Of a DNA stretch of 64,000 bases, positions 25,150 to 34,372 are shown in pieces. This DNA comes from CAZFLN01 sp964519905 (GTDB lineage Bacteria; Patescibacteriota; Microgenomatia; UBA1400; UBA1396). The DNA lies in NCBI GenBank assembly GCA_964519905.1, contig CAZFLN010000004.1, forward strand, positions 1 through 64,000, written 5' to 3'. Under the pieces are notes generated by a model that did not search any database, was not told the origin of the DNA, and worked only from the letters and a program-made list of their open reading frames with translations. The position numbers and the translations under genes were made by a program. Position 1 is the stretch's first letter, and each line of letters starts with the position of its first letter.

Positions 25150-26214
25150 ATGACAAAGACCCAAAGTTCTAGAGGAAAAAGCCTCAATTTTATTTTTCTT
25201 GCCCTCCTGAGTGCCATTTCTTTGATACTTTTTTCTGCTTGGTTTGTGTTGCAAGATCGTCGTCTTGTTTTCTTGTATGGTCACCTTCATGCCACTCCAT
25301 TTGATGCGAGTACCCTCAGTCGGTACTGGATGGCAGGTATGGTTCTGAGTGGTATTCTCTTCATTTCGGGAGTGGCGGCAACCACTTTTCTGTCTAAAAG
25401 TGCCCGTCAACAACTCTTGGAATCCACAAGACTTTCACTTCTACAGATGTGTGTTGCGATTGGTGTTCCAATTTTCCTACTCATCAGCACTCGTGGAAAA
25501 CCACCGTTACCAATCCTTGTGAGTGCTATAGTCGCACTTGTAGCTCTCATTGGAGTCAGTCTCGCCCATGCCGCTTGGCAAGAATGGTTGGAAAATAAAT
25601 TCCAAGCACTTCTTTTATGGCTTGATGGATTTTCACTCATTCCTTCACTCTTTCTCCTTCCGCTGGTTATTGATTATTATTTTCGAAAAAGCAGCATCTC
25701 TCTTTGGGTGGCAGTCATACTCCTCATGAGCCTCTGTGCTGGATTTGTCTGGTTCCTCATAATAAATTTCTTGAGAAAAAAGTGGAGAATTCCTGCACCA
25801 CTGCCACACAAGCAAATCCTTTCTGCGTATGTCACCGTATACCTCTGTATTCCAGTACTGCACTATCTGACTTCTCGAAAAGAACATCTGTACATCACCG
25901 AAAGTGGAAATTTTTTCTCGAGCTCGCTTCTCGCTCAAGCAATCGTTTTTTTATTGTCAGCTGTATTCGCGATTTTTGCTTCCATTTGGCGAAAATCGCT
26001 GACTCCAAATGCGGCTATTCAAGCTGGAAAAGTATTCTTTCTCTCAACCATTACAATTACTCTTTGTGGACTCCTTGTGCCATTACTCGAACCCAGAAAT
26101 GAAATAGATGTCTGGATCTGTCAAGAAAAAACTTGGACCGCCGTCGGACACCCACGATACGAACAGCCCTTTGCAGAAGAATGCGGCTTCATCGATGCAA
26201 TACTAATGAACTAG
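25150..26214 (+). CDS. Polytopic membrane protein of unknown function
   Basis: The product is 354 aa with about eight hydrophobic helices and a short soluble C-terminus containing two Cys (DVWICQEK, AEECGFID). No family recognised. TATAAT (25138-25143) precedes the ATG by exactly six bases and overlaps the stop of the upstream glycosyltransferase, so it should be read from a leaderless message. Position between two ArnT-like genes suggests a link to surface glycan transfer. Its 3' end overlaps the convergent MFS gene by four bases. Confidence 0.7.
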   Translation: MTKTQSSRGKSLNFIFLALLSAISLILFSAWFVLQDRRLVFLYGHLHATPFDASTLSRYWMAGMVLSGILFISGVAATTFLSKSARQQLLESTRLSLLQMCVAIGVPIFLLISTRGKPPLPILVSAIVALVALIGVSLAHAAWQEWLENKFQALLLWLDGFSLIPSLFLLPLVIDYYFRKSSISLWVAVILLMSLCAGFVWFLIINFLRKKWRIPAPLPHKQILSAYVTVYLCIPVLHYLTSRKEHLYITESGNFFSSSLLAQAIVFLLSAVFAIFASIWRKSLTPNAAIQAGKVFFLSTITITLCGLLVPLLEPRNEIDVWICQEKTWTAVGHPRYEQPFAEECGFIDAILMN

Positions 26215-26858
26215 CTCTCACCAAATGGAACCAGCTTCTTAATTGAATCCAGTAAGCGCGCTGAACGGCTAATTCTGGATTCTTTGTACAATCTGGTCAA
26301 GTAATAGGCAGCAATAAAACTCAAAACGCTGACCATCATAAAGAGAACTTTAAAGCCAAATTGTTCAGCAATCACTGAGCCCAAATACGCGCTACTGGCT
26401 GTCGCAACACCGATTACTAAATCTACTAGTGACCAAGAAAATCCAACCTGATTCTTATCAGTAAATCGAGTAAATAAAACACGCCACGCTGGAATAACCA
26501 GCGAGTTTGCCACCCCCTTACAAAACTCAATGATAAACACATGTATGACTTGATTGGCCACGATATAAAAAAGTGGCAAGATCGCTAGCGTCGTGGTGCC
26601 AATCAACACAGAGTAAAACTCATCCTTCTCCCCTTTGATGGCATCTAAAATCCAGCTAATTGGAACCACACTAAAAATGCGCGCGAGCCAATAAATAGCT
26701 ACACTGGTTCCAATAGTTTCGAGCGTGGCTCCCGGAATGTTTTGTAAAACATAAATACTAAAAATCGGTGAAATTAAACCGAGGCCAAAATATAAAAACA
26801 AGTCTGACAAGACAAGTGTGGAAATTGCGAAGTTAAGTTTTTTGCGAAAGAACATCAT
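26211..26858 (-). CDS. Short MFS-like transporter (about six helices)
   Basis: The product is 215 aa, half the usual size of a major facilitator protein. Helices begin LNFAISTLVLSDLFLYFGL and include a loop SWILDAIKGEKDEFY resembling the conserved cytoplasmic loop between helices 2 and 3, and FSWSLVDLVIGVATASSAYLG. The ATG at 26858 is chosen because GGAGAG lies five bases upstream; an ATG at 26870 is possible. Either a complete six-helix protein that dimerises or a C-terminally shortened transporter would fit. It is divergent from the next glycosyltransferase. Confidence 0.65.
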   Translation of the reverse strand: MMFFRKKLNFAISTLVLSDLFLYFGLGLISPIFSIYVLQNIPGATLETIGTSVAIYWLARIFSVVPISWILDAIKGEKDEFYSVLIGTTTLAILPLFYIVANQVIHVFIIEFCKGVANSLVIPAWRVLFTRFTDKNQVGFSWSLVDLVIGVATASSAYLGSVIAEQFGFKVLFMMVSVLSFIAAYYLTRLYKESRISRSARLLDSIKKLVPFGES

Positions 26859-26916
26859 ACGTCTCTCCATTATTACGGAAATGTTTTTTTCTACAAGATG
26901 CCGGTATGATATTGGT

Positions 26917-28428
26917 ATGTACTCACGAGTTCTCACTTGGCTCCTAGCCCGACCATATTCCATTTTGATTCTGCTTTGCAGCATACTCATCAGTATGAGA
27001 TTTCTCGGATTAGGCAGAGTCAACCCAGGTTTTTTTGTGGATGAATCGTCCATTGCACTGAACGCCCTTTCCATCTTTGGCAGTGGCGTTGATGAGTTTG
27101 GAACTCCGTATCCGCTCTACTTTAGAGCGTTTGGCGAGTACAAAAATCCAATTTTTATTTACTCTCTCGTTCCTATTTTCTCTCTTTTCGAACCAAGTAT
27201 TCAATCCACTCGATTTGCAGCAGCCTTCTGGGGAGTCGCGGCCAGCAGTCTTTTAACCCTGCTCAGTTGGTGGCAGTATCGAAATAAAGCACTCTCTCTC
27301 ATCATACTGGCCGCTTCTTTACTCTTCCCTTGGTGGTTTCAACTCAGCAGAGTGGCATTTGAAGTCGCGGCCTTTCCAGCAATACTTCTCCTGTCAGTTG
27401 TATTGAGTTGTGTGTGGTGGCAAAAAAGGCAATCAACCTCCTGGATCGGAATTTTTTTGGGACTCAGTTTGGCTCTCCTTTTCTACACCTATACAGCTGG
27501 ACGAATGATCTCGCCTCTCTTATTTTTTGCAGCGCTTTTCCCAACTTGGAAGCACACCAGTTGGAAAGGAATTTTGTTCCTGACAATTGGATATATAGCT
27601 GGATTCTTGCCACTTCTGTTTTCTGAAGTATGGGAAAATGGTGCCCTCACCGCGCGATACGAGGTGGTTGGTTTAAGTCACTATACCGAAACTTGGTGGT
27701 CATTCGTTCTCACTGCCATGAAACAATACTTGCTCCATTTTTCTCCTGAGTTCCTCTTCCTGGGAGGTGACAAAAACCTCCGACACGTTATTGCTCCATA
27801 CGGTGTACTTTTTTGGAGCATGCTCCCGATTATTCTGGCAGGAATGTATCGCAGCCTTTGGCAGAATAAAACAGCTTGGAATTTCTGGTGTCTGTTTGGT
27901 CTTGCGATCAGCCCTCTCCCTTCAGCCTTTACGGTTGATTCACCGCATGTGTTGAGGAGTGTGGGTCTCTCGGTGTTTTTGATGATCTTCTTTACAATTG
28001 GCTGTGCGGTACTCCTGCAAACTAAACGAGCTTGGATGAAAAAAATTGGAGTATTTCTCGCTGTCATTTTTTGTTTGGAATCTATTCGTTTCCTGTTTTT
28101 TGCTTTTTATCAGTTTCCAACACAAGCAGCCCCCTGGTTTGATGCTGATACAGTCGAGAACATTCAGGTCGCGGCGACTGTCCGGGGAAAGTATTATCTT
28201 GATCCTCAGTTATATCCCGGTACAGAGGCGACTTTAAAATTCTTTGTCCTCACCAAGCAACATTCTCTCCCCGAAATTGTGATGCGAGACCAAGCGAGAG
28301 TGTTCGTGCTCAACAAACAAAGATGTCAAAGAATGCCGACTTCTCACTGGGAAAGTATTCACCAGAATGATGGAGGATGTGTCTTGAGACGGATTTCTGA
28401 ACCCACTGGAGTGAAAACACAGAATTAA
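26917..28428 (+). CDS. ArnT/PMT-like integral membrane glycosyltransferase, paralogue of 23427
   Basis: The product is 503 aa with about ten helices. FFVDESSIALNALSIFGSG corresponds to RDEAALGYNAYSILKTG of the 23427 protein, and WFQLSRVAFEVAAFPAIL to LHFSRVAYEAHLALAF, so the two are paralogues. The acidic pair in loop 1 is VDES instead of RDEA. A soluble tail ends the protein. TATGAT (26905-26910) lies exactly six bases before the ATG. The start at 26818 would overlap the divergent MFS gene and is rejected. Confidence 0.8.
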   Translation: MYSRVLTWLLARPYSILILLCSILISMRFLGLGRVNPGFFVDESSIALNALSIFGSGVDEFGTPYPLYFRAFGEYKNPIFIYSLVPIFSLFEPSIQSTRFAAAFWGVAASSLLTLLSWWQYRNKALSLIILAASLLFPWWFQLSRVAFEVAAFPAILLLSVVLSCVWWQKRQSTSWIGIFLGLSLALLFYTYTAGRMISPLLFFAALFPTWKHTSWKGILFLTIGYIAGFLPLLFSEVWENGALTARYEVVGLSHYTETWWSFVLTAMKQYLLHFSPEFLFLGGDKNLRHVIAPYGVLFWSMLPIILAGMYRSLWQNKTAWNFWCLFGLAISPLPSAFTVDSPHVLRSVGLSVFLMIFFTIGCAVLLQTKRAWMKKIGVFLAVIFCLESIRFLFFAFYQFPTQAAPWFDADTVENIQVAATVRGKYYLDPQLYPGTEATLKFFVLTKQHSLPEIVMRDQARVFVLNKQRCQRMPTSHWESIHQNDGGCVLRRISEPTGVKTQN

Positions 28429-28436
28429 GGAGAGGA

Positions 28437-29018
28437 ATGCTCACCATTGTTGGCGGACCAATGTTCGCTGGAAAAACTACCTGGATTGTCGAACACGCAG
28501 CGAAACTTTCTTCGACTGAATTTATTGTCTGTAAACCAAGCATGGATACCCGTTATTCCCCTGAAGAATGTGTCACGCATACTGGATCACGCTTACCGGC
28601 TTTCAATATCGATATTCAGAATCCACAACTTCCAGATCTCGATGAAAGTATTTCTACAATCATGTTTGACGAGCTGAATTTTTTTGATGCCACGACATTG
28701 TGGCCCGTTATCGAAGAACTTTTGCAGCAGGGGAAAAATGTCATTGGAGTTGGTCTCTTGTATGACAGTGAAAAACGACCATTCGGTGCCACACTTCCAC
28801 TGTCAGAAAAGGCGGATTCATTTATTGCACTCACCGCTATTTGTGACGGATGTGCAAAAGCGGCAGAACATAGCTATCGGAAAGTTTTCGTTGATGGTCA
28901 AGTGCTGCTCGGTGCAACTGAAATGTACGGAGCCTGCTGCAGCGACTGCCATGTACTTCTCAATGGACACAGCAGTTTGTCGCAAGCAGCTACGCCCGAT
29001 AAATCCACAGCTTCGTAA
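28437..29018 (+). CDS. tdk: Thymidine kinase, type II
   Basis: The product is 193 aa, typical for cytosolic bacterial thymidine kinases, which phosphorylate thymidine with ATP. Motifs: P-loop GGPMFAGKTT, IMFDELNFFD with the catalytic Glu region, GVGLLYDSEKRPF (lasso), and four zinc Cys in CDGCAK and CCSDC. The YRKVF segment matches the thymidine-binding region. A good AAGGAG lies about five bases before the ATG, eight bases past the glycosyltransferase stop, so it is read as the second gene of an operon. Its 3' end overlaps the convergent glycosyltransferase gene by 29 bases. Confidence 0.92.
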   Translation: MLTIVGGPMFAGKTTWIVEHAAKLSSTEFIVCKPSMDTRYSPEECVTHTGSRLPAFNIDIQNPQLPDLDESISTIMFDELNFFDATTLWPVIEELLQQGKNVIGVGLLYDSEKRPFGATLPLSEKADSFIALTAICDGCAKAAEHSYRKVFVDGQVLLGATEMYGACCSDCHVLLNGHSSLSQAATPDKSTAS

Positions 29019-30027
29019 GCGCGTTCACCAGCTTTTTCCAAGTCTGTCTCTGTGCCCATTGTTTCGAGCCGGACTCTCGCGACTCTCGCGTTGAAGTATC
29101 AGCGAGTATGTTCAACATTCGCTCAGATAACTCCGTTGGGCTGGAGGCAAGCAAAAGAAAATCCTTCCCAGGATACGTTTCGAGATACCGCTTTTTTAGA
29201 TCGTGTGAATACAACGCGCCAACAATTTTCCCTTGAACTTGCGCTTGCAACATCGATAAATACGACGATGACCATACAATATCCGCTTGAGAAATGAAAT
29301 CCTGCGGTCGCGTTTGCCAACCGGTGACAATTCCAAACTCACGGCACTCAGCCGAAAAAGTTCCGTCTCCTATCCAAGTGAATTGCGCCTTTGGCAAACG
29401 CGACCGCACAATACGAGCGGACTGCAAATACAATTCGATATCATTTTCTGATTCAAGTCTGCCCAAAAAAACTATGTGTGGCGATTCAGAATCGTTCTCC
29501 AATTTCTGACGTACGACGCTTTCTCCATTTCCATCGACAGCTCCATACGATATAAAATTCGGACGCTCCCAGTAAAATTCCTGAGTCCACTCGCCAATGT
29601 GCGTAAGACTCCGGGCCATTTTGGCGTACACCCAACGTTGGAGTTTGTTGGTGGCTGGCACCGGATAGATGCCTTCCCAGCCATGATGCGTCAAATGAAT
29701 ATTCTTCCACCACAACAGAGGCCAAAACGGTGCCAGCCACCACATCACATCGTGCACGTGGATCACATCAGAACGCCATAATTCTGGGAGAAATCGAAAT
29801 ATACTCCTCCAAATCAATTGCTTCTCTCCCAGCCCTGAGTCAAACCGTATTCTTTCCACCACAACACCATTGATTTCTTCCTGAACTGGCAAGCCAGCAA
29901 TGTGTGCCCTGGTTATCACCTGCACTTTGTGCCCGCGCCGAACCAATTCTTCCGCCACTCGCTGAGCATGGATCTCCACTCCACCCAACTTCGGAGCATA
30001 AAAAGGAGCTAAAAACGTAATTCTCAC
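28990..30027 (-). CDS. GT4-family glycosyltransferase
   Basis: The product is 345 aa. The N-terminus ITFLAPFYAPKLGGVEIHA with GGVE, then VAEELVRRGHKVQVIT, is the standard GT4 opening; the second half has HIVFLGRLESEND and FTWIGDGT. The usual EPFGLVxLEA donor-binding segment is weak (SSYLSMLQAQVQGKIVGA). The start is set at GTG 30027 because TATCAT lies exactly six bases upstream and the GT4 fold begins there; the open frame to 30171 would run into pyrE. It probably transfers a sugar from a nucleotide donor in surface glycan synthesis. Confidence 0.8.
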   Translation of the reverse strand: MRITFLAPFYAPKLGGVEIHAQRVAEELVRRGHKVQVITRAHIAGLPVQEEINGVVVERIRFDSGLGEKQLIWRSIFRFLPELWRSDVIHVHDVMWWLAPFWPLLWWKNIHLTHHGWEGIYPVPATNKLQRWVYAKMARSLTHIGEWTQEFYWERPNFISYGAVDGNGESVVRQKLENDSESPHIVFLGRLESENDIELYLQSARIVRSRLPKAQFTWIGDGTFSAECREFGIVTGWQTRPQDFISQADIVWSSSYLSMLQAQVQGKIVGALYSHDLKKRYLETYPGKDFLLLASSPTELSERMLNILADTSTRESRESGSKQWAQRQTWKKLVNALTKLWIYRA

Positions 30028-30033
30028 ACCACA

Positions 30034-30043
30034 ATGATACAAT
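30034..30043. promoter_or_regulatory. Overlapping divergent -10 elements (glycosyltransferase / pyrE)
   Basis: ATGATACAAT contains TATCAT read on the minus strand (30034-30039) and TACAAT read on the plus strand (30038-30043). Each hexamer is followed by exactly six bases and then a GTG start codon (30027 minus, 30050 plus). Both messages would be leaderless and mutually exclusive at initiation. Confidence 0.7.
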
Positions 30044-30049
30044 ATCTCC

Positions 30050-30673
30050 GTGGCTGATATTCTCTCTCTCCTGCAATCAGTAAACGCTATTTCCACCAAC
30101 GACCATTTTGTGTACACATCCGGAAAACATGGCAGTGTATACATCAACAAAGACGCACTGTATCCACACACCCAAGTTACCGCTCAAGTCTGTAAAATCT
30201 TGGCTGAAAAATGTGCGCACCTCTCAATAGAAACAGTCGTTGCACCTGCTCTGGGTGGCATCATTTTATCCCAGTGGATTTCTTCCTTTTTGTCCGAAAT
30301 GCAAGGAAAGGAAGTGTTTGGTGTCTATGCCGAAAAAGATGCGGAAAAGGGCTTCATTTTCTCACGCGGATATGATCGATTCGTAACCGGAAAAAAAGTG
30401 TTGGTTGTGGAAGATCTTACCAATACTGGTGGCTCAGTAAAAAAAGTTGTAGATGTGGTGCGAGAATATGGTGGAGATGTGGTCGGTGTCTGTGTGATGG
30501 CAAACCGCGATCCAAGCCTAGAAAGTAAAAATTTGTTTGACGCTCCGCTCATTGTCGGCACAGAAATTCCCGCCGAAGCTTGGAATGCAGACAACTGTCA
30601 TCTCTGTAAAAGTAAGGTCCCAATCAATACCAAGGTTGGTCACGGCAAGAAGTATGTTCAGTCAAGAACTTAA
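30050..30673 (+). CDS. pyrE: Orotate phosphoribosyltransferase
   Basis: The product is 207 aa. It makes orotidine monophosphate from orotate and PRPP. The PRPP-binding motif VLVVEDLTNTGGSV and the N-terminal YTSGKHGSVYINKD loop are clear, as is APALGGIILSQ. The GTG start follows TACAAT by six bases. It overlaps pyrF by 20 nt, so the last two steps of UMP synthesis are made together. No upstream pyrimidine genes occur in the window, which would fit uptake of orotate or a location elsewhere. The C-terminus has two Cys (NCHLCKSK), not usual for the family. Confidence 0.92.
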   Translation: MADILSLLQSVNAISTNDHFVYTSGKHGSVYINKDALYPHTQVTAQVCKILAEKCAHLSIETVVAPALGGIILSQWISSFLSEMQGKEVFGVYAEKDAEKGFIFSRGYDRFVTGKKVLVVEDLTNTGGSVKKVVDVVREYGGDVVGVCVMANRDPSLESKNLFDAPLIVGTEIPAEAWNADNCHLCKSKVPINTKVGHGKKYVQSRT

Positions 30674-31559
30674 CGACGCCATTCTCGAAAAAAATTCACG
30701 TCTCTGTGTTGGTCTTGATCCTCGATTAGAAATGCTGCCGGAGAGCATCCTCCAAACCGCCATACAAAATCATGGAAAAACACAAAAAGCGGCAGCTGAA
30801 GCGCTAATTTCTTTCCACACTGAGGTACTCAATACGATTGCTCCACACGCTGCATGTGTAAAACTCCAAAGTGCTTTTTTTGAAGTATTCGGAGCTCCAG
30901 GAATCGAGGCTTTTTGGACGACAGCAGCGCTGGCAAAAGAGCTTGGTATTCCAGTGATTGCTGATATCAAACGCGGAGACATAGACTCTACGGCCACAGC
31001 CTATGCGCAAGCGTACTTAGGTGGCAATAATTTTTGGGGCGAGGACTCAGTTTCAGCGATCGACGCGGTTACGGTCAATCCCTTCTTAGGATTTGATACA
31101 CTGCGGCCCTGGATCGAATCGGCACAGAAAACAAAAAAGGGACTCTTCGTGCTCATGAAAACTTCCAATCCCGGAAGCGGAGATCTGCAAGACCTGGAAG
31201 CAAATGGACAATCCATCTCGCAACATATCGCCGATTTTCTCAGTGGAATTGAAACACCAGCAGATACAAACGGATACGGTCTTATCGGAGCTGTTATTGG
31301 AGCGACCTATCCAGAGCATGCGCGCCAATTCCGAACCATGTTGCCACGATCTCTACTCCTGGTACCCGGAATTGGCGCGCAAGGGGGTGATATTTCAGTT
31401 CTCAAAAACTTTTTTGATCATCAAGGACTTGGAGCAATTATCAGCTCTTCCCGCGGAATCACGTATCCCTTCCAGCCAGGTGATAAGAACTATCTCACAG
31501 CCATAGAAAATGCCGCTCTCGAGACCAAAAAGAGCATCAATCAATCCATTGGCATATGA
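30654..31559 (+). CDS. pyrF: Orotidine 5'-phosphate decarboxylase (type 2)
   Basis: The product is 301 aa, the longer PyrF type. It decarboxylates OMP to UMP. Motifs: LCVGLDPRLEMLP near the N-terminus, the catalytic VIADIKRGDIDSTATAYA, TVNPFLGFDTL, LMKTSNPGS, GAVIGATYPE and LLVPGIGAQGGD. The start is the ATG at 30654 inside the end of pyrE; longer frames lie wholly within pyrE. A Cys-rich protein overlaps its stop by four bases (ATGA), so three genes form one operon. Confidence 0.93.
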   Translation: MFSQELNDAILEKNSRLCVGLDPRLEMLPESILQTAIQNHGKTQKAAAEALISFHTEVLNTIAPHAACVKLQSAFFEVFGAPGIEAFWTTAALAKELGIPVIADIKRGDIDSTATAYAQAYLGGNNFWGEDSVSAIDAVTVNPFLGFDTLRPWIESAQKTKKGLFVLMKTSNPGSGDLQDLEANGQSISQHIADFLSGIETPADTNGYGLIGAVIGATYPEHARQFRTMLPRSLLLVPGIGAQGGDISVLKNFFDHQGLGAIISSSRGITYPFQPGDKNYLTAIENAALETKKSINQSIGI

Positions 31560-31864
31560 AGCAGGAACACCCGTGCTTTGACTGTAAACAAGAATCACAC
31601 GGGAAAATACAACTCTCCCCTTGCTGCCACGACTCAGTCATTCGGGTCGACACAGAAGAATACCGCAGATTATTTTTACAGCCATTTCAAGACAATCAAG
31701 TCGAGGTAGAAGAACTCCACACCGATGCTGGGTCCTCATTCCTTGTCACTTTGCTCGGACAGTGCCCGCACTTAACTTCCCGTGGTCTCTGCGGTGTACA
31801 GAGACAAAAACCGCGCGGTTGCGCAGCCGCTGAACCAGGAAATTTTCGATTCTGCATTCGATAA
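31556..31864 (+). CDS. Small Cys-rich protein, possibly YkgJ-like metal-binding
   Basis: The product is 102 aa with nine Cys, in an arrangement like the YkgJ (zinc- or iron-chelating) family: CFDCKQE near the N-terminus, SPCCHDS, and GQCPHLTSRGLC plus RGCAAAE and FRFCIR. The cluster or metal is not identifiable. Its ATG overlaps the pyrF stop as ATGA, so it is translated with pyrEF. A role in maturing or protecting a metalloprotein is possible but not shown. Confidence 0.65.
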   Translation: MKQEHPCFDCKQESHGKIQLSPCCHDSVIRVDTEEYRRLFLQPFQDNQVEVEELHTDAGSSFLVTLLGQCPHLTSRGLCGVQRQKPRGCAAAEPGNFRFCIR

Positions 31865-31933
31865 ATCAAAAAACAGCCAAGATGGTACAATAAAACCTCT
31901 GGCGCAGTCACTCTCAAAGAGTATGCGCTTGCG

Positions 31934-32166
<233 letters not shown>

Positions 32167-32234
32167 CGCAATTTAAATGTTCTGATACACCTTGCTGATA
32201 CTCTCAAGATTTTTGAGGTTAGATGCCCTGTAAG

Positions 32235-32621
32235 TTATTTTATTACGTACTTGTAGAGAGCATTCATCAGTGGTTTATATGTACTCGTAAAAAAACTGTC
32301 CCCCAATTTAAACATTGCGATCTTTTGGTCGATAATGATAGCTCTTTGATACGCCTTCCCATCACCAGCATACAATTGTTCTACCCCATACTTGTCAATT
32401 TGTTTAAAATCTCTCGATCCAAAAATGTATCTTCTTACTTTAATTCCCTTATTATTTAATTGGCTCAATGCTTCAAAATATTTCGTCGTTGGTTTGACCT
32501 TACTCGTATCTTGAGTTGAATGTGTAACAATAACTTCGTGTTGTGCCTGATTTATTATTTTGATAGCAGTGTTTACAACTTCAGTTTTTTTAATTGGTAT
32601 GCAAAAAAATGTGCCTTTCAT
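32235..32621 (-). CDS. PLD-like domain protein lacking the catalytic HKD, AT-rich island
   Basis: The product is 128 aa. IIKIINQAQHEVIVTHSTQDTS, LNNKGIKVRRYIFGS and YQRAIIIDQKIAMF follow the pattern of a phospholipase D-like fold, such as the C-terminal domain of TrmB-type regulators. The HxK of an active HKD motif is absent (YQR aligns with it), so a binding role is more likely than catalysis. The ATG overlaps the stop of the 561-residue frame as TAATG. It is the third gene of the TrpR-like operon and shares its high A+T content. Confidence 0.6.
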   Translation of the reverse strand: MKGTFFCIPIKKTEVVNTAIKIINQAQHEVIVTHSTQDTSKVKPTTKYFEALSQLNNKGIKVRRYIFGSRDFKQIDKYGVEQLYAGDGKAYQRAIIIDQKIAMFKLGDSFFTSTYKPLMNALYKYVIK

Positions 32622-34240
32622 TACAATCCTTTTGTAAACATAAATCTAAAAGCACTCAACCTTGGGCCATCAGCTCCTTGAAATACAGCAGTATCTCGTT
32701 TAAAGGGAACAGGGGAAAAATACAAACAATCAATTCTCCTTTTGGTTTGTACTGCTTTCTCTAAAGCATTGTAAATTTGAAAAAAACTGTGCAATGAATA
32801 ACGAAAAACTGGCAAAGGTGTATTTATCCCATCAAATGAAACATAAATAATATCTTCACTGATTTCTGCTAAATCTAAATATTTAAAAATTGCTGAGTGG
32901 AGGTTTTCTGCGTTTGAAGAGTTAATGTCTTTTGGCTTAATGAGATCCAAAAATTTTTCTAACTTTTTCCCCGTCAACTCAATTCTTCTCATCGTAGAAG
33001 ACTTGTCTTCATGAGCTTTCAATAGAGGATCTGGAAAACACACTAAATCTTCACGTACAACCCTCGTCACCAAAGCTTCATATTCTGGAGCATCCGTTGA
33101 GACATTTAATAGCAAAATTTGTGTCCCTTTTTTTAAATTACTTGCTCTAGAGAGCGAACTCATTTCAACAGTTTTTCCAATATTTTTCAAGATAAGACAC
33201 AACGCTTGGATCTCAAGTACTTCCAATGTATCTGATGATTGCGATAGCACTTCATCTCTGGTCATTAAAGTTATATGGTTCTCTGGAAAAGATTCCAACA
33301 AGACTTTCTCTATCTCGATGCTCAATCGCTTATTTGTTTGAATCACTTGCTCAAGTGGTCTATTCCCTTTGGCTTCAAATTGTGTCAAGAAAAGACCAAC
33401 ATCTGGCATATTAATTTTTTCTACTTCAATCGAGCCATCATTTGAAACAAAACAATCTGGTTGGAAATAGAGTAATCCAGCACCATGGTAGGCAGTAGGC
33501 CCATGATCTTTATATGTCTGTTTTGCTCGTGCAAGAGCCTCTTGGTAAGTATATCCATCCAAAATAAAACGTCGTGAATATTCAGCCAATGACTCTGGTT
33601 CAGTAAGTGCTTGCTTCACTCTCTCTTGCACTTTGGGGAGTAAGGTAACAGGAAACTCAGTTTGAGCATTTGTCTCAGTTGGCCTTATAAAAAAGAAGCC
33701 AGTTTTACTCCCCACGTTTTCTCCTGTAGGAAAGATCAGACCTGCTTGAGATCCTAAAACTTGAAATTGTGCAACAAGTTCTGCCGTCTTACGGTAGTTA
33801 TTATGCATAAACTCAGTCTTAATTTGATCTACGAGTGGAATGAGTGCCCCAAATTGCCCAGTAGCAAATTGTTCCTGTATTGGATACTCAACGATGGCAA
33901 ACCCTTGTTCATTTGTGAGCACATAATCTAGTCTGGAACCGCTTTCTGAAATTTGGAATGAAGTAAAGTTCCCTCCTGGCCCCTGATCCATTCTCAAATG
34001 TCTATAGAGACCAGCACCTCGCAATCGATGCTTAATACTTTTAGGATCATCAGGAAAGAACGCCATCAAGAGTGGGAATGATGGGTTCTGACGCAGCTCC
34101 TTAAATCTGTCAGCTGCTTCAGTGGCTGCACTCAGTCCTCTTGTTAACATTGGTTCAGCACAATGATAGTAAGTGTCAATTGACCCTCCAGCCATTTTAA
34201 CCCTACCACCATTTTGTATTGTATATTTTTCTTTTGACAT
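32621..34240 (-). CDS. Protein of unknown function in the AT-rich island
   Basis: The product is 539 aa from the ATG at 34240 (MSKEKYTIQNGG); the frame is open to 34306, but that extension is the terminator region. No transmembrane helix or known motif is apparent. The first half includes CAEPMLTRGLSAATEAADRF and RLRGAGLYRHLRMDQGPGG; the second half is helix-rich, with VLEIQALCLILKNIGK and SFDGINTPLPVFRYSLHSFF. TAGAAT lies eight bases before the start. It lies between the TrpR-like regulator and the PLD-like protein, coupled to the latter by TAATG. I cannot assign a reaction; it is the most interesting unknown in the window. Confidence 0.75.
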   Translation of the reverse strand: MSKEKYTIQNGGRVKMAGGSIDTYYHCAEPMLTRGLSAATEAADRFKELRQNPSFPLLMAFFPDDPKSIKHRLRGAGLYRHLRMDQGPGGNFTSFQISESGSRLDYVLTNEQGFAIVEYPIQEQFATGQFGALIPLVDQIKTEFMHNNYRKTAELVAQFQVLGSQAGLIFPTGENVGSKTGFFFIRPTETNAQTEFPVTLLPKVQERVKQALTEPESLAEYSRRFILDGYTYQEALARAKQTYKDHGPTAYHGAGLLYFQPDCFVSNDGSIEVEKINMPDVGLFLTQFEAKGNRPLEQVIQTNKRLSIEIEKVLLESFPENHITLMTRDEVLSQSSDTLEVLEIQALCLILKNIGKTVEMSSLSRASNLKKGTQILLLNVSTDAPEYEALVTRVVREDLVCFPDPLLKAHEDKSSTMRRIELTGKKLEKFLDLIKPKDINSSNAENLHSAIFKYLDLAEISEDIIYVSFDGINTPLPVFRYSLHSFFQIYNALEKAVQTKRRIDCLYFSPVPFKRDTAVFQGADGPRLSAFRFMFTKGL

Positions 34241-34270
34241 AACCTTCGATTCTATTTTTCCCATTAAAAA

Positions 34271-34290
34271 ATCTGCCAGGAGGCAGATTA
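34271..34290 (-). terminator. Rho-independent terminator or attenuator inside the island operon
   Basis: An 8-bp stem (AATCTGCC with GGCAGATT, 34271-34278 and 34283-34290) with a 4-nt loop is followed on the minus strand by a U-tract. It lies after the TrpR-like gene and only about 30 bases before the start of the unknown gene, so it would limit readthrough into the two downstream genes. Confidence 0.75.
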
Positions 34291-34372
34291 GGGGAAAAAT
34301 ATACAACTAACCAGCTCCTGTTTTATTTAGCTGATTTGCCACCAAAAAGAAACGTTATTTGTATTCATCTGA

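Noticed and set aside
25072..25413. Minus-strand open frame inside the membrane protein gene
   Set aside because: It is a shadow of the plus-strand gene, which has a clear -10 and coding character.
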